64,000 bases of DNA from positions 1 through 64,000 of the forward strand of contig JAQBNG010000146.1 of the NCBI GenBank assembly GCA_028288675.1. Direction: 5' to 3'. Position 1 is the stretch's first letter, and every line of letters starts with the position of its first letter. The stretch is from Flavisolibacter sp. Its GTDB lineage: Bacteria > Bacteroidota > Bacteroidia > Chitinophagales > Chitinophagaceae. A program made the position numbers and the translations under genes. Positions 53,028-62,461 of this stretch are shown in pieces. The notes beneath the pieces were generated by a model that had not been told where the DNA came from, searched no databases, and was given only the letters and a program-made list of their open reading frames with translations.

Positions 53028-54116
53028 ATGAATAAATTCCGGCTTGGTATCATGTTAGCACTTTTGACCCATAGTGCAGCTTACTGCCAGGATACACCTA
53101 TCAATTTTGAAACGTACAATCACATCAACCCTTGTGGTACCGCAACATTTATTGAAGCACGCAAAATATCCCTTTATAGATGTTCATAATCATCAGGCCG
53201 CAATGGCAAGGCAAAACCTTTTTGCATTGATTAAGGATATGGATAGTATGAATATGAAAGTGATGGTGAACCTTACGGGTTATGGCGGTGATGTATTAAA
53301 GGCAATGACTGATAATGTGCAGAAAAATTATCAGGAGCGATTCATCATTTTTACCAACCTTGACTTTCGGGGTTTTGGAGAAAAAGACTGGACAGAAAAC
53401 GCCGTAAAGCGATTACGGAATGATGTACAGAATGCAGCAAAGGGCCTCAAAATATTTAAAGAGCTGGGCTGTCTTACAAGGATAATTCAGGGAGGCGTAT
53501 TCCTGTTGATGATAACCGGCTTGATCCTATATGGTTGGCTTGTGGTGAGCTGCATATTCCAGTGCTCATTCATTCGGCTGCGCCGAAGTCGTTCTGGGAT
53601 TCTATGGATAATAACAATGAACGATTGTTGGAGATGAAATTATATGCTGACAGAAGGTACGGAAATGAAAATTTTGTATCCTGGGATATGATCATACGGG
53701 AGCAACACCAGGTGTTTAAAAAGCATCCGGGGACAACGTTTATCAATGCGCATTTTGGATGGATGGCCAATAACCTGCAGGAACTTTCTAACCTGATGAA
53801 TGGGCTTCCAAACATGTATGGTGAATTCGGCGCCATGATAGCTGGATTGGGATGGCAGCCAATTGCTGCGAGGGCTTTCTTTGAAAAATACCAGGACCGT
53901 ATTTTATTCGGCAAAGATTCTTGGGTGCCGGTGGAATACACTACATATTTCAGAGTGCTTGAAACGGCTGATGAATACTTTCCTTACCATAAAAAATACC
54001 ATGCATTCCGGGCCATGTATGGCATGAGCCTTCCGGATGAAATTTTAAAAAAGATCTACTACAAAAATGCTTTGAAAATTCTACCGCGAATAGATAAGAG
54101 GTTGTTTCCTGAATAG
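53028..54116 (+). pseudogene. Amidohydrolase family protein, two frameshifts
   Basis: Reading starts at ATG 53028 in frame 3 with a signal peptide (MNKFRLGIMLALLTHSAAYC). It must move to frame 1 near 53118-53125 to continue as STLVVPQHLLKHAKYPFIDV. It must return to frame 3 near 53480 (an A appears missing in ACAAGGAT) to read RRIPVDDNRLDPIWLACGEL and run to 54116. The joined protein of about 360 residues has the amidohydrolase-2 metal set: VHNH (HxH), LIHSAAP, INAHFGW and LFGKDSW. It is thus a complete TIM-barrel hydrolase interrupted by one inserted and one deleted base. The track lists it as two ORFs (53074 and 53535). Sequencing error is the alternative. Confidence 0.85.
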
Positions 54117-54381
54117 AAAGTATCGCTTCCTCTTACAGACATCTTGCTTGCGAGGAAATACCGAAACACATTGTTTAAATTTCAGACGAGGTTGTTATGA
54201 TCAACCTTGCTTGTCATCCGATGAAGACAAGTATTTCATAACGACCAGGTTGAATGCTTAAAGATGGACTGTCTCTATTGAATAGAATGGTTAGTTCATG
54301 TTGTTAAGCATAAACCTGCAACAAAAGCAGATAGTGATACTGTCTGTCAGGCTTAAAAAGTCTGCATGCACATAATAAAAA

Positions 54382-54402
54382 AAGTCTCGCAAATGCAAGA
54401 CT
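54382..54402 (-). terminator. Terminator of the 54424 gene
   Basis: AAGTCTcGC and GCaAGACTT form a stem with an AAAT loop, flanked by A-rich and T-rich runs on both sides, so it could work in both directions. Confidence 0.7.
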
Positions 54403-54423
54403 TCTTTTTGGTTTATACATAGG

Positions 54424-54978
54424 TTATTGTTGCGAGGCCGGAGGCGCAACAGTAGTATTTACATCGGTTTTAACACCGGTGTACTGCCATACTTTTGTTT
54501 TTGCCTTCGCATCGCTTGTTAAAAACGAAGTGGGATCCGCATCATCAAATGGGCGGCCCAATGCAATGGTTAATTCTTTGGACTCTGGATTGAAAAACAG
54601 GGCTCCCTCTGCAACAGCTTTTCCGCTTTCGGTTTGCTGGGCAGGAACTTTATACGTGGACGGAGACTTTTTCATGAGGGCTTTGAACTTGCCTTGCGGT
54701 AAGCCTTCTACCCACACAATACCTTTATTGGTTTCATCTAATGTTATAGTAATATCGGCGGTTGATGTGCCGGAAGCTTTAAAACTGCCTAGCGCCGGGA
54801 AAGAATGTTCGGGACGTAAAGTTTCAGATGTAAGGCCTTTCAGGTGTTCAGGAATTGCTACCGGGGTTGTAAGAGTAGTTAAAGGAGTAGGCTTAGCGGT
54901 AGAGTCCGGTGTAGTTGTTTGGGCGCCAGCGGCTGAAGCCACTAAAATCGCCAAAACAAGAAAGGTGTTGTTTTTCAT
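54424..54978 (-). CDS. Hypothetical exported protein
   Basis: From the ATG at 54978 the product is 184 residues with signal peptide MKNNTFLVLAILVASAAGAQ. A Thr/Pro-rich linker (TTTPDSTAKPTPLTTLTTP) leads to a compact beta-rich domain (TADITITLDETNKGIVWVEG, EGALFFNPESKELTIALG). The tail is again Thr/Pro-rich (VNTTVAPPASQQ). No family or active site is recognised; probably periplasmic or surface. An antisense ORF of 171 codons is a shadow. Confidence 0.7.
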   Translation of the reverse strand: MKNNTFLVLAILVASAAGAQTTTPDSTAKPTPLTTLTTPVAIPEHLKGLTSETLRPEHSFPALGSFKASGTSTADITITLDETNKGIVWVEGLPQGKFKALMKKSPSTYKVPAQQTESGKAVAEGALFFNPESKELTIALGRPFDDADPTSFLTSDAKAKTKVWQYTGVKTDVNTTVAPPASQQ

Positions 54979-55138
54979 GATCATAAAATTTTAGGTTTGA
55001 AGGAGTTTGCACATCTTACTGAAAACTGTGCCAAAAAGCTAAAAAACATTAACAGCGCTAAACTTTATTTTGCTGCCTAAATTTTTTAGCACCGTTTCAA
55101 CCTTATGTATCTTCGCCGGCCTTGATTGGAGACGATAA

Positions 55139-58135
55139 ATGAAAAAACAAGTACAGCCTTTGAACAGCGCAAACGGCGAAGAATTTATAGAGGTGTTCGG
55201 CGCCAAAGAACACAACCTCAAAAACATTGACATCTCTATTCCTAAAAATAAATTGGTTGTTATTACAGGCATATCGGGCAGTGGTAAATCATCGCTTGAC
55301 TTTGATACCATTTTTGCCGAGGTCCAGCGCCGCTATATGGAAACTTTCGGTGCATATGCCCGGCAGTTTATTGGCGAGATGGAGCGTCCGGACGTTGATA
55401 AGATAACTGGCCTCTCCCCCGTAATTTCCATTGAGCAGAAAACTACTAATAAAAACCCCCGCTCAACGGTAGGTACCGTCACGGAGATTTATGATTTCCT
55501 GCGCCTTCTTTATGCCCGTGCATCCGAAGCCTACTCCTATAATACAGGGAAGAAGATGGTGCGGTGGAGCGAAGATGAAATAGTAAATAATATTTACAAA
55601 CGCTTTGATGGAGCAAAAATCACTTTATTAGCGCCTTTGGTAAGAGGCCGCAAAGGGCACTACCGCGAGCTTTTTGAAGAAGTAAGAAAGAAAGGATTTT
55701 TGAAAGTACGGGTTGATGGCGAGATAAAAGACCTTTCGCCCAAGATGCAGTTAGACCGTTACAAAATTCATGATATAGAATTGGTGGTAGACAGGCTACA
55801 GGTTACAAGAGACATGCGTACCCGCATCAGCCAGAGTGTGCAGCAGTCGCTAAAGTTGGGAAAGGATCTGATGTTTGTGCAGGGAGAGGCCACAGCCAGC
55901 ACTGCATCCCCTGCCCCTAAAGGTGAGCGTCAGCGCACAAAGCCGGCAGCTGAAAAATTGGATGAGAACCTTTTTAAATCCGAAGAGTCAAGCATGGGAT
56001 CCTCTGCCTTAGGCGGACCGGGAATGAGCGGGGCCCTTGCAATTTATTCCCGTGCTCTTATGTGCGAAGACACTGGCATCTCTTATGAAGAACCTTCGCC
56101 AAACGCTTTTTCGTTCAATTCACCTTATGGGGCCTGCCCAACCTGCAAAGGATTAGGACAGGTTTATACAGTTGACATGAAAGCCATCATTCCCGATGAC
56201 AGCTTAAGCATCAATGAAAGTGGGATTGCTCCATTAGGCGGCGAGCGGGAAGCATATATTTTCAGGCAGGTTCAGCAGCTATCCCGTAAGGAAAAGTTTA
56301 GTCTTGATAAGCCTGTGAAAGACTTGCCGCCACGGGCTCTAAACCTTGTGCTTTACGGCAAGGAAGAAGCAGCTACTGAAGAATTGCAATATGATGATGA
56401 ACAAATAGATGGTAGTGTTTACAGCGGAGAGTTTGAAGGTGTAGTAAACCAGGTAAAACGTTGGTTTGCTACCAGCCAGAGCGAAGCTATTCAGCGATGG
56501 GCCGAAGGCTTTATGGAACTCACTACCTGCAAGACCTGCAATGGCACCCGGTTGAAAAAAGAAAGCCTCTGGTTTAAGGTAGACGAGAAAAATATCGCAG
56601 ACCTGAGTAACATGGACTTGACTGAATTGTTGCAATGGTTTACCGGTATTGAAAGCCGGATGAATACAACGCAAAATCTTATTGCCAAAGAAATCAATAA
56701 AGAGATAAGGGATCGCTTGCAGTTTTTATTAGATGTAGGTCTAACGTATCTAACATTATACCGCCCCACCAGGACCCTTAGTGGTGGCGAATCGCAGCGG
56801 ATCCGGCTGGCAACACAAATTGGTTCGCAGCTGCAAGGCATTACTTATGTGTTAGATGAACCTTCTATTGGTTTGCATCAGCGGGACAACCAGCGGCTGA
56901 TCACAGCCTTAAAAAACCTTAGAGATATTGGTAACTCCGTTATAGTTGTGGAACACGATAAAGACATTATGCTGGCTGCCGATTACCTGATTGATGTTGG
57001 CCCTAAAGCCGGCTTTCATGGCGGGCATATTATGGCACAGGGCACACCGCAGGAAGTGTTGAAACAAGATACCTTAACAGCCCATTTTTTAAATGGTGAA
57101 CGGGAGATTGCTGTACCAAAAGAACGCCGTAAGGGCAATGGAAAATTCATTGAGATAAAAGGCGCTAATGGTAATAACCTTACTAAGGTGAATGTAAAAT
57201 TTCCATTGGGTAAAATGATTGTCGTAACAGGTGTAAGCGGCAGCGGAAAGTCAACGTTGATCAATGAAACGCTGTATCCCTTGCTATCGCAGTACTGCTA
57301 TAAAAGCAAGACAGCGCCGATGGAATATAAAAGCAGTACTGGGGTTGAAGAAATAGATAAAGTGATTGAGATAGACCAATCGCCAATTGGCCGTACGCCT
57401 CGGAGTAACCCCGCAACTTATTGCGGATTTTTTACTGAGATACGCACCCTGTATTCTACCATTCCTGAAGCGAAAATTCGTGGTTATACAGCAGGACGGT
57501 TTTCCTTCAATGTAAAAAGTGGACGTTGTGAAGTATGTGAAGGCAGCGGCTTACGAACTATCGAAATGAACTTTCTTCCTGATGTATATGTGCATTGTGA
57601 AAAATGCAATGGCAAACGTTACAACAGGGAAACATTAGAGATTCGCTACAAAGGCAAATCTATTTCCGATGTGTTGAACATGACCGTGGAAGAAGCGGTG
57701 GAATTTTTTCAACCCATACCTTTCCTATACCGCAAAATAAAAGTGCTGGAAGATGTTGGCCTGGGTTATATCACCTTGGGGCAATCGGCTGTAACGCTTA
57801 GTGGTGGCGAAGCGCAAAGGGTGAAACTGGCAACCGAATTAGCCAAAAGAGATACAGGCAAAACATTTTATATACTGGATGAACCAACAACAGGTTTGCA
57901 CTTTGAAGACATCCATCACCTGCTGGAAGTATTAAATAAATTAGTGGACCGGGGTAACACAGTTTTAGTGATTGAGCACAACATGGACGTAATAAAAGTT
58001 GCCGACCATATTATTGACCTGGGCCCTGAAGGTGGTGGTGGTGGTGGAAAAATTTTGTTTGAAGGAACGCCTGAGAAATTGTTGGGAGTAAAGGGAAGTT
58101 TTACCGCGCAGTTTTTAAAGGAAGAGTTGAAGTGA
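55139..58135 (+). CDS. uvrA: Excinuclease ABC subunit UvrA
   Basis: UvrA finds bulky DNA lesions and loads UvrB in nucleotide excision repair. The protein is 998 residues; E. coli UvrA is 940. An extra Ala/Ser/Pro-rich segment (about 260-300, TASTASPAPKGERQRTKP) accounts for part of the excess. It has two ABC ATPase modules: Walker A GISGSGKSS and GVSGSGKST, signatures LSGGESQRIRLA and LSGGEAQRVKLA, and Walker B YVLDEPSIG and YILDEPTTG. The C-terminal zinc finger is complete (CEVCEGSG ... CEKCNGKR). The first finger shows CEDT where a CxxC is expected, followed by an intact CPTC. Standalone gene; uvrB is not in the window. Confidence 0.96.
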   Translation: MKKQVQPLNSANGEEFIEVFGAKEHNLKNIDISIPKNKLVVITGISGSGKSSLDFDTIFAEVQRRYMETFGAYARQFIGEMERPDVDKITGLSPVISIEQKTTNKNPRSTVGTVTEIYDFLRLLYARASEAYSYNTGKKMVRWSEDEIVNNIYKRFDGAKITLLAPLVRGRKGHYRELFEEVRKKGFLKVRVDGEIKDLSPKMQLDRYKIHDIELVVDRLQVTRDMRTRISQSVQQSLKLGKDLMFVQGEATASTASPAPKGERQRTKPAAEKLDENLFKSEESSMGSSALGGPGMSGALAIYSRALMCEDTGISYEEPSPNAFSFNSPYGACPTCKGLGQVYTVDMKAIIPDDSLSINESGIAPLGGEREAYIFRQVQQLSRKEKFSLDKPVKDLPPRALNLVLYGKEEAATEELQYDDEQIDGSVYSGEFEGVVNQVKRWFATSQSEAIQRWAEGFMELTTCKTCNGTRLKKESLWFKVDEKNIADLSNMDLTELLQWFTGIESRMNTTQNLIAKEINKEIRDRLQFLLDVGLTYLTLYRPTRTLSGGESQRIRLATQIGSQLQGITYVLDEPSIGLHQRDNQRLITALKNLRDIGNSVIVVEHDKDIMLAADYLIDVGPKAGFHGGHIMAQGTPQEVLKQDTLTAHFLNGEREIAVPKERRKGNGKFIEIKGANGNNLTKVNVKFPLGKMIVVTGVSGSGKSTLINETLYPLLSQYCYKSKTAPMEYKSSTGVEEIDKVIEIDQSPIGRTPRSNPATYCGFFTEIRTLYSTIPEAKIRGYTAGRFSFNVKSGRCEVCEGSGLRTIEMNFLPDVYVHCEKCNGKRYNRETLEIRYKGKSISDVLNMTVEEAVEFFQPIPFLYRKIKVLEDVGLGYITLGQSAVTLSGGEAQRVKLATELAKRDTGKTFYILDEPTTGLHFEDIHHLLEVLNKLVDRGNTVLVIEHNMDVIKVADHIIDLGPEGGGGGGKILFEGTPEKLLGVKGSFTAQFLKEELK

Positions 58136-58153
58136 AATAAATAAAAAGAAGGT

Positions 58154-58633
58154 TTAGAACCCAAATATGGAGTTGTTGCTTTTAGTACCGTCTGGTAAAC
58201 CATTTAATTTTTCATGAATCTGCCCGGTTGTAGTGAAATGAACAGAAATGTCTGTAGCCTCTAGGTTGTCCGCAGAATATGCACCTCCAAATTCCGGTAA
58301 AATTTTAAAACTGTAAACCTCATTTTCTTTTAACGTTTGATCATTCAAGATTAACTGCTCAACAAGGGTAGCTAAAAACCAATTGTCAACATTGATTTCA
58401 TCAGTAAGAAGTTGTTCAAATTCTTCTGAATCTTTAGCAACATTTATTACCTCCCCCAAACTTGTATTTAGCCAAAAAATTGCGCCGTCTTTATCTGTGA
58501 AGAACATATCACCTACACTGGAAATTAGAATAATAGATGTTGGGGGGTCTAAACGCCATTTCCATGATGAACAAATATCCTCTAAGTCAACGTTGCTTAA
58601 TTCTTTAACCAGTTGATGAAATTGCAATGCCAT
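58154..58633 (-). CDS. DUF1851 (Tdi1-like) domain-containing protein
   Basis: A 159-residue cytoplasmic protein with no signal peptide. The pattern GDMFFTDKDGAIFWLNTSLG near the middle and FKILPEFGGAYSADNLEATD plus HEKLNGLPDG at the C-terminus match the DUF1851 / T6SS immunity Tdi1 C-terminal family. These families overlap with SMI1/KNR4-type immunity proteins against secreted toxins. No cognate toxin or secretion gene is adjacent, so this may be an orphan immunity gene or have another role. It is convergent with uvrA, 18 bases apart. Confidence 0.72.
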   Translation of the reverse strand: MALQFHQLVKELSNVDLEDICSSWKWRLDPPTSIILISSVGDMFFTDKDGAIFWLNTSLGEVINVAKDSEEFEQLLTDEINVDNWFLATLVEQLILNDQTLKENEVYSFKILPEFGGAYSADNLEATDISVHFTTTGQIHEKLNGLPDGTKSNNSIFGF

Positions 58634-58775
58634 AGTACTCTGTTTTAAAATCTAAGAAGAGGTTCAAAAGAAATATTTGTTACTATACCTTTTGTTGAAT
58701 TTGGAACTATCTAAACTCGTATCAAAACCTACACAACGATATTTTTTATACCAATGATAATTCCTGTTTACGACA

Positions 58776-59681
58776 TCAATGAATATTATACGTTACCCCT
58801 TCAATTGCCAATTCCGTTTCCGGAAAAACTTCCTTTGCTTCCTGTAAGAACATTTCCAGCGTACTGTATTTAGAAGAAAAATGGCCGATCAATAATTTAC
58901 GGACCATTGCTTTACGGGCAATTAAAGCTGCTTGTTTGGTAGTGCTATGAAAACGTTCTTCGGCTTTGTCCCGCATGTTATCCAAATAGGTTGTCTCGTG
59001 GTAGATCATGTCAGCGCCATAAATATGTGGGATGATACTTTCATCATATTTGGTATCAGCGCAAAAAGCATATTTCTTTCCTCTCTCCGGGCTTTCGGTT
59101 ACATCGGCGTTAGGTATGCGTTTGCCTTTGGTTGTTATGTAATCTAATCCTGCCTGCAGACTTCCATAGAACGACACCGGTATTTCGAGTTTTCTTACTT
59201 TATCAATCAATAGTCTTCTCTTGCCCGCCTTCTCTTCAAACAAAAATCCATAGCATTCTATCCGATGTGTTGTACGAAAGCAGGAAATTTTTATTTTATC
59301 ATTATCAACCAAAATACCGGGTTCAGATAACGTATGAAAATGTAAAGGATAAGAGAGTGTATTATCAGCAACCTTTAACTGGATTTCAATAATTTCCTGC
59401 AATGGTGCCGGCGCATACACATGCATCTCCTGCAGGTGCGAAAGCAACGAGAAAGAATTGATTAAACCAACCAAACCAAAGTAATGATCACCATGAAGAT
59501 GTGAAATAAAAATGTGTGTGATTTTGCCGCGGCGAATTTTGTACTTGATCATTTGAATCTGCGTTCCTTCGCCGCAATCCACTAAATAGTTAGTGCCATC
59601 GTGAGATACGACCTGGCTGGTAGGATGCCGGTTAAAGGCTGGCACTGCGGAGTTATTTCCCAGGATAGTGACTGATAACAT
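58776..59681 (-). CDS. rnz: Ribonuclease Z
   Basis: RNase Z trims the 3' trailers of tRNA precursors. The 301-residue length fits the short bacterial form. The metallo-beta-lactamase motif II is SHLHGDHYFGLVGL (about 60). Other ligands are in TTHRIECYGFLFE, FCADTKYDE (Asp) and IGHFSSKY (His). The N-terminal LGNNSAVPAFNRHPTSQ is the family start, and the flexible arm region lies around 160-190. Cytoplasmic dimer. A -7 box lies just upstream of the ATG. Confidence 0.95.
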   Translation of the reverse strand: MLSVTILGNNSAVPAFNRHPTSQVVSHDGTNYLVDCGEGTQIQMIKYKIRRGKITHIFISHLHGDHYFGLVGLINSFSLLSHLQEMHVYAPAPLQEIIEIQLKVADNTLSYPLHFHTLSEPGILVDNDKIKISCFRTTHRIECYGFLFEEKAGKRRLLIDKVRKLEIPVSFYGSLQAGLDYITTKGKRIPNADVTESPERGKKYAFCADTKYDESIIPHIYGADMIYHETTYLDNMRDKAEERFHSTTKQAALIARKAMVRKLLIGHFSSKYSTLEMFLQEAKEVFPETELAIEGVTYNIH

Positions 59682-59686
59682 GGGAG

Positions 59687-59694
59687 CAAATTTA
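59687..59694 (-). promoter_or_regulatory. -7 box for rnz
   Basis: TAAATTTG on the minus strand is an exact TAnnTTTG match ending five bases before the rnz ATG, as in mgtE. It suggests a leaderless or near-leaderless transcript. Confidence 0.45.
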
Positions 59695-59767
59695 GTTGAC
59701 TAGTGGATTAGTTGATAGGTTAATGGTTGACAGGTTTACAAATAGATTGCCTTGTGAGTTGAAAAAG

Positions 59768-60646
59768 TTATTTAAACCGGATTAATGTTTGTTCTATCTG
59801 TGGCAGGTAGCTGCGGCCAAACAGATACAGATGAATGAGGAGCGGATAGAGATTACAAACTGCCCATTGCTCTTTGTAGTTAGCAGGGAAGGGAAAATGA
59901 TAATCATACGTTTCGTAAAAAGATTTGTGAAAGCCACCGAATAAAGTTGTCATAGCTAAATCCATACAACGATGGCCGTAGTAAACCGCCGGATCAATTA
60001 AAACAGGTTCCTTGTTTTGGTTGCACATAAAATTGCCGCTCCATAAATCGCCGTGAAGCAGAGAAGGCTTTTCCGTTGGTTCAAAAATGTCGGGAAGTTT
60101 TACAAATAGTTTTTCGAATTGTTGATGGTGAGTTGAAGCTAATAGGTTTTTCTCACTGCATCTGTTTATCATAGGATGTAGTCGCTGGTGAATAAAAAAT
60201 GTTATCCAACCTGTTTCCGTATTATTTTGCTGTGGCACGCTGCCCATATAATTGTCTTCATCTAAACCAAAACTGTTATTTGTTAGCTGATGCAAAGCTG
60301 CTAACTGTTCACCAAACTTTTTCCAAAATCCTTGTGTGCGTTCTCCTTCTTCAATCCATTCCAGCAAAAGTATTTGGTAGCCTGATGCTTCAAAACAATC
60401 AATAGCTGATGGCGTTTTAATGATACCCTGCTTTGCGATCAATGCAAGACCAGCCTGTTCTTTTAAAAATAACCGGGGATACATTGTAGCTGAATTAAGC
60501 TTGCAGAAGATTTTTCTATCGCCAAAGTTTAACTGGTAAGTTTCATTAATACTGCCTCCACCAACAGCAGCTACAGTCATGTTTTCACTCAGGGAAAGCT
60601 GTTCTGAGAGTTTTTGTTTAATAGCATTTTGTAGTTGCGGCTGCAT
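59768..60646 (-). CDS. Fructosamine kinase family protein
   Basis: The 292-residue protein of the aminoglycoside-phosphotransferase fold belongs to the fructosamine/ketosamine-3-kinase branch, which phosphorylates sugars on glycated proteins and starts deglycation. Visible motifs are the N-terminal GGSINETYQLNFGDRKIFCKLN (nucleotide loop and lysine), the Brenner-type catalytic loop SLLHGDLWSGNFMCN, and the metal-binding LIDPAVYYGHRCMDLAM. It is cytoplasmic. The gene follows rnz upstream on the same strand with about 85 bases between, so co-transcription is possible but unproven. Confidence 0.92.
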   Translation of the reverse strand: MQPQLQNAIKQKLSEQLSLSENMTVAAVGGGSINETYQLNFGDRKIFCKLNSATMYPRLFLKEQAGLALIAKQGIIKTPSAIDCFEASGYQILLLEWIEEGERTQGFWKKFGEQLAALHQLTNNSFGLDEDNYMGSVPQQNNTETGWITFFIHQRLHPMINRCSEKNLLASTHHQQFEKLFVKLPDIFEPTEKPSLLHGDLWSGNFMCNQNKEPVLIDPAVYYGHRCMDLAMTTLFGGFHKSFYETYDYHFPFPANYKEQWAVCNLYPLLIHLYLFGRSYLPQIEQTLIRFK

Positions 60647-60866
60647 ATCATGATTTTACTTTATTGCAATACTACTACCAGTCATCACTCATGTTTCAAC
60701 ATTTTAAGAATTACCAGAACCCGGTTTTTACCTTAGAAAAAAATCTTTTTAGCACACATGAAACTTTTTCTGCATCTCTTAAAGCTTTCAGAAAATCCAA
60801 ATTTATTAAATGAGCGGCACTGGGGAATGGTACAGTAATTGGAAACTCATCTGCAAACAAACAATT

Positions 60867-61538
60867 ATGAAAACAATTAAACAATTTGGATTGATCGCGG
60901 CATTTGCAGGATTAGTAGCATCGGGTTGTAGCACCGCAACCAAATCGCAAAAAGGCGCAGTTATAGGCACGGGCGGCGGCGCTGTAATTGGTGCTGTAAT
61001 TGGTAAAGCAACAGGTAACACAGCCCGTGGCGCTATCATTGGCGCTGTACTTGGTGGTGTTGGTGGTGCTGTAATCGGCAAAAAAATGGATAAGCAGGCC
61101 GAGGAAATGAAGAAAGTGTTAGGCGATGCTGAAGTGCGCAGGGAAGGTGAAGGCATCATCATCAATTTTAAAGAAAAAGTTTTATTCGCTTATGATAAAG
61201 CTGATTTGGGTGCAAGTGCTTCTGGCAACTTAACGAAGCTGGTTGAAATTTTAAACCGCTATCCTGATACCGATATTCAAATCATTGGCCATACCGATAG
61301 TAAAGGAAGTGATGAATACAATCAAGGCTTATCAGAAAGAAGAGCTAATGCTGTTGTAAATTATTTACGTGGCAATAATATAAATAGTAGTCGTTTATCT
61401 GCCGTTGGCAAAGGTGAAACTGACCCTATCGCTACCAATGATACCGAAGATGACCGTGCTCAAAATCGTCGTGTAGAATTTGTAATTACCGCTAATGAAA
61501 AAATGAAAGCAGAAGCGAAGAAAGAAGCAGGACAATAG
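60867..61538 (+). CDS. OmpA family lipoprotein with glycine-zipper segment
   Basis: The ATG at 60867 gives MKTIKQFGLIAAFAGLVASGCST, a lipoprotein signal, and 223 residues. The track start at 60810 lies upstream of it. Next come glycine-zipper helices (GAVIGAVIGKATGNTARGAI, about 35-75), then an OmpA C-terminal domain (about 100-215). The latter holds the peptidoglycan-binding signature IIGHTDSKGSDEYNQGLSER and NRRVEFVI. It likely tethers the outer membrane to peptidoglycan. It precedes a porin gene by 80 bases in the same direction. Confidence 0.92.
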   Translation: MKTIKQFGLIAAFAGLVASGCSTATKSQKGAVIGTGGGAVIGAVIGKATGNTARGAIIGAVLGGVGGAVIGKKMDKQAEEMKKVLGDAEVRREGEGIIINFKEKVLFAYDKADLGASASGNLTKLVEILNRYPDTDIQIIGHTDSKGSDEYNQGLSERRANAVVNYLRGNNINSSRLSAVGKGETDPIATNDTEDDRAQNRRVEFVITANEKMKAEAKKEAGQ

Positions 61539-61618
61539 AACAGTTTGCAATTTGCAAAAAATGAAATAAGCAATTGATAATAGGTAACGCCTAAATTTTT
61601 AATCTTAATAGAAACTTT

Positions 61619-62296
61619 ATGAAGAAGATCGTGTTAACAGCAAGCGTAGTAAGCGCATTGATTTTAAATGCATCAGCACAAAGTACTGTGAGCATGGTAA
61701 GAACAGCTCCTAAAACAACCTTTGGCATTCATGGTGGTGTAAACTTTTTTAATATCACTGGTAAAAGTGCGGATGGCGGTGATGTAAGTAATGATGTAGT
61801 TACCGGTTTTAGCGGTGGCGTAAATGCAGAAATACCATTAGGTGCCGGTGCTTACCTGCAACCTGGTGTAGACTTTACCCGTAAAGGGGCAGAGAACGGG
61901 AATAATAAAGTCACGCTCAATTATATTGACATACCGGTGACCTTTATTTACAAGCCCATTTTAGGCAGAGGTAATTTAGTATTAGGTGCAGGACCTTATG
62001 TAGGAATTGGTGTTGGTGGTAAAAGCAAATTCTCCAATTCAGGTAACACAGCCGCTATTGAGCAGGATGTTGTATTTACCAACGACTACAATACTAATAC
62101 ACCTTCGGTACCGCAGTTTAGTAAGCTTGATGCCGGTGCTAATTTTTTAGCAGGATATGAATTTGCTAACAAAGTATCGTTGAATTTAAAAGCACAGTTA
62201 GGATTAAAGAAAATTAATCCTGAAACGAATAATAGCAACGATGAAACAAGCTTGAAAAACACAGGTTTTGGTTTGAGTGTTGGCTATAGGTTTTAA
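61619..62296 (+). CDS. Porin family outer-membrane beta-barrel protein
   Basis: The 225-residue protein has signal peptide MKKIVLTASVVSALILNASAQ and barrel strands (TFGIHGGVNFFNITG, AYLQPGVDFTRKGAENG, YIDIPVTFIYKPIL). It ends with GFGLSVGYRF, an aromatic-terminated strand. It is the same outer membrane beta-barrel type as the gene at 29724. It follows the OmpA lipoprotein gene, which suggests an envelope operon. A perfect terminator lies 26 bases after the stop. Confidence 0.88.
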   Translation: MKKIVLTASVVSALILNASAQSTVSMVRTAPKTTFGIHGGVNFFNITGKSADGGDVSNDVVTGFSGGVNAEIPLGAGAYLQPGVDFTRKGAENGNNKVTLNYIDIPVTFIYKPILGRGNLVLGAGPYVGIGVGGKSKFSNSGNTAAIEQDVVFTNDYNTNTPSVPQFSKLDAGANFLAGYEFANKVSLNLKAQLGLKKINPETNNSNDETSLKNTGFGLSVGYRF

Positions 62297-62322
62297 GTAG
62301 AAACGATTAAAATAAATTTGAG

Positions 62323-62347
62323 AGCCGCTTTTAAAGCGGCTTTTTTT
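62323..62347 (+). terminator. Intrinsic terminator of the 61619 porin gene
   Basis: AGCCGCTTT (62323-62331) and AAAGCGGCT (62333-62341) form a GC-rich stem followed by a run of T. Confidence 0.9.
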
Positions 62348-62427
62348 TACATACATCAGCTGGGAAGCAATTAAAATAAATTTACTCCACGTTGACAATA
62401 TAAAAATTTACAAACTGACCCCCTTAC

Positions 62428-62435
62428 TATTTTTG
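62428..62435 (+). promoter_or_regulatory. -7 box for the ATP-grasp operon
   Basis: TATTTTTG matches TAnnTTTG, 26 bases upstream of the ATG at 62462. No clear -33 element was found at the usual spacing. Confidence 0.45.
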
Positions 62436-62461
62436 CTGGTCAATAAAAGACTACTTCACGC

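Noticed and set aside
53028-54116. Programmed ribosomal frameshift in the amidohydrolase
   Set aside because: Two shifts of opposite sign would be required, and neither lies on a recognisable slippery heptamer with a downstream structure.
54479-54994. Plus-strand ORF of 171 codons opposite the 54424 gene
   Set aside because: The minus strand has the signal peptide, terminator and sensible composition. The plus ORF has none of these.
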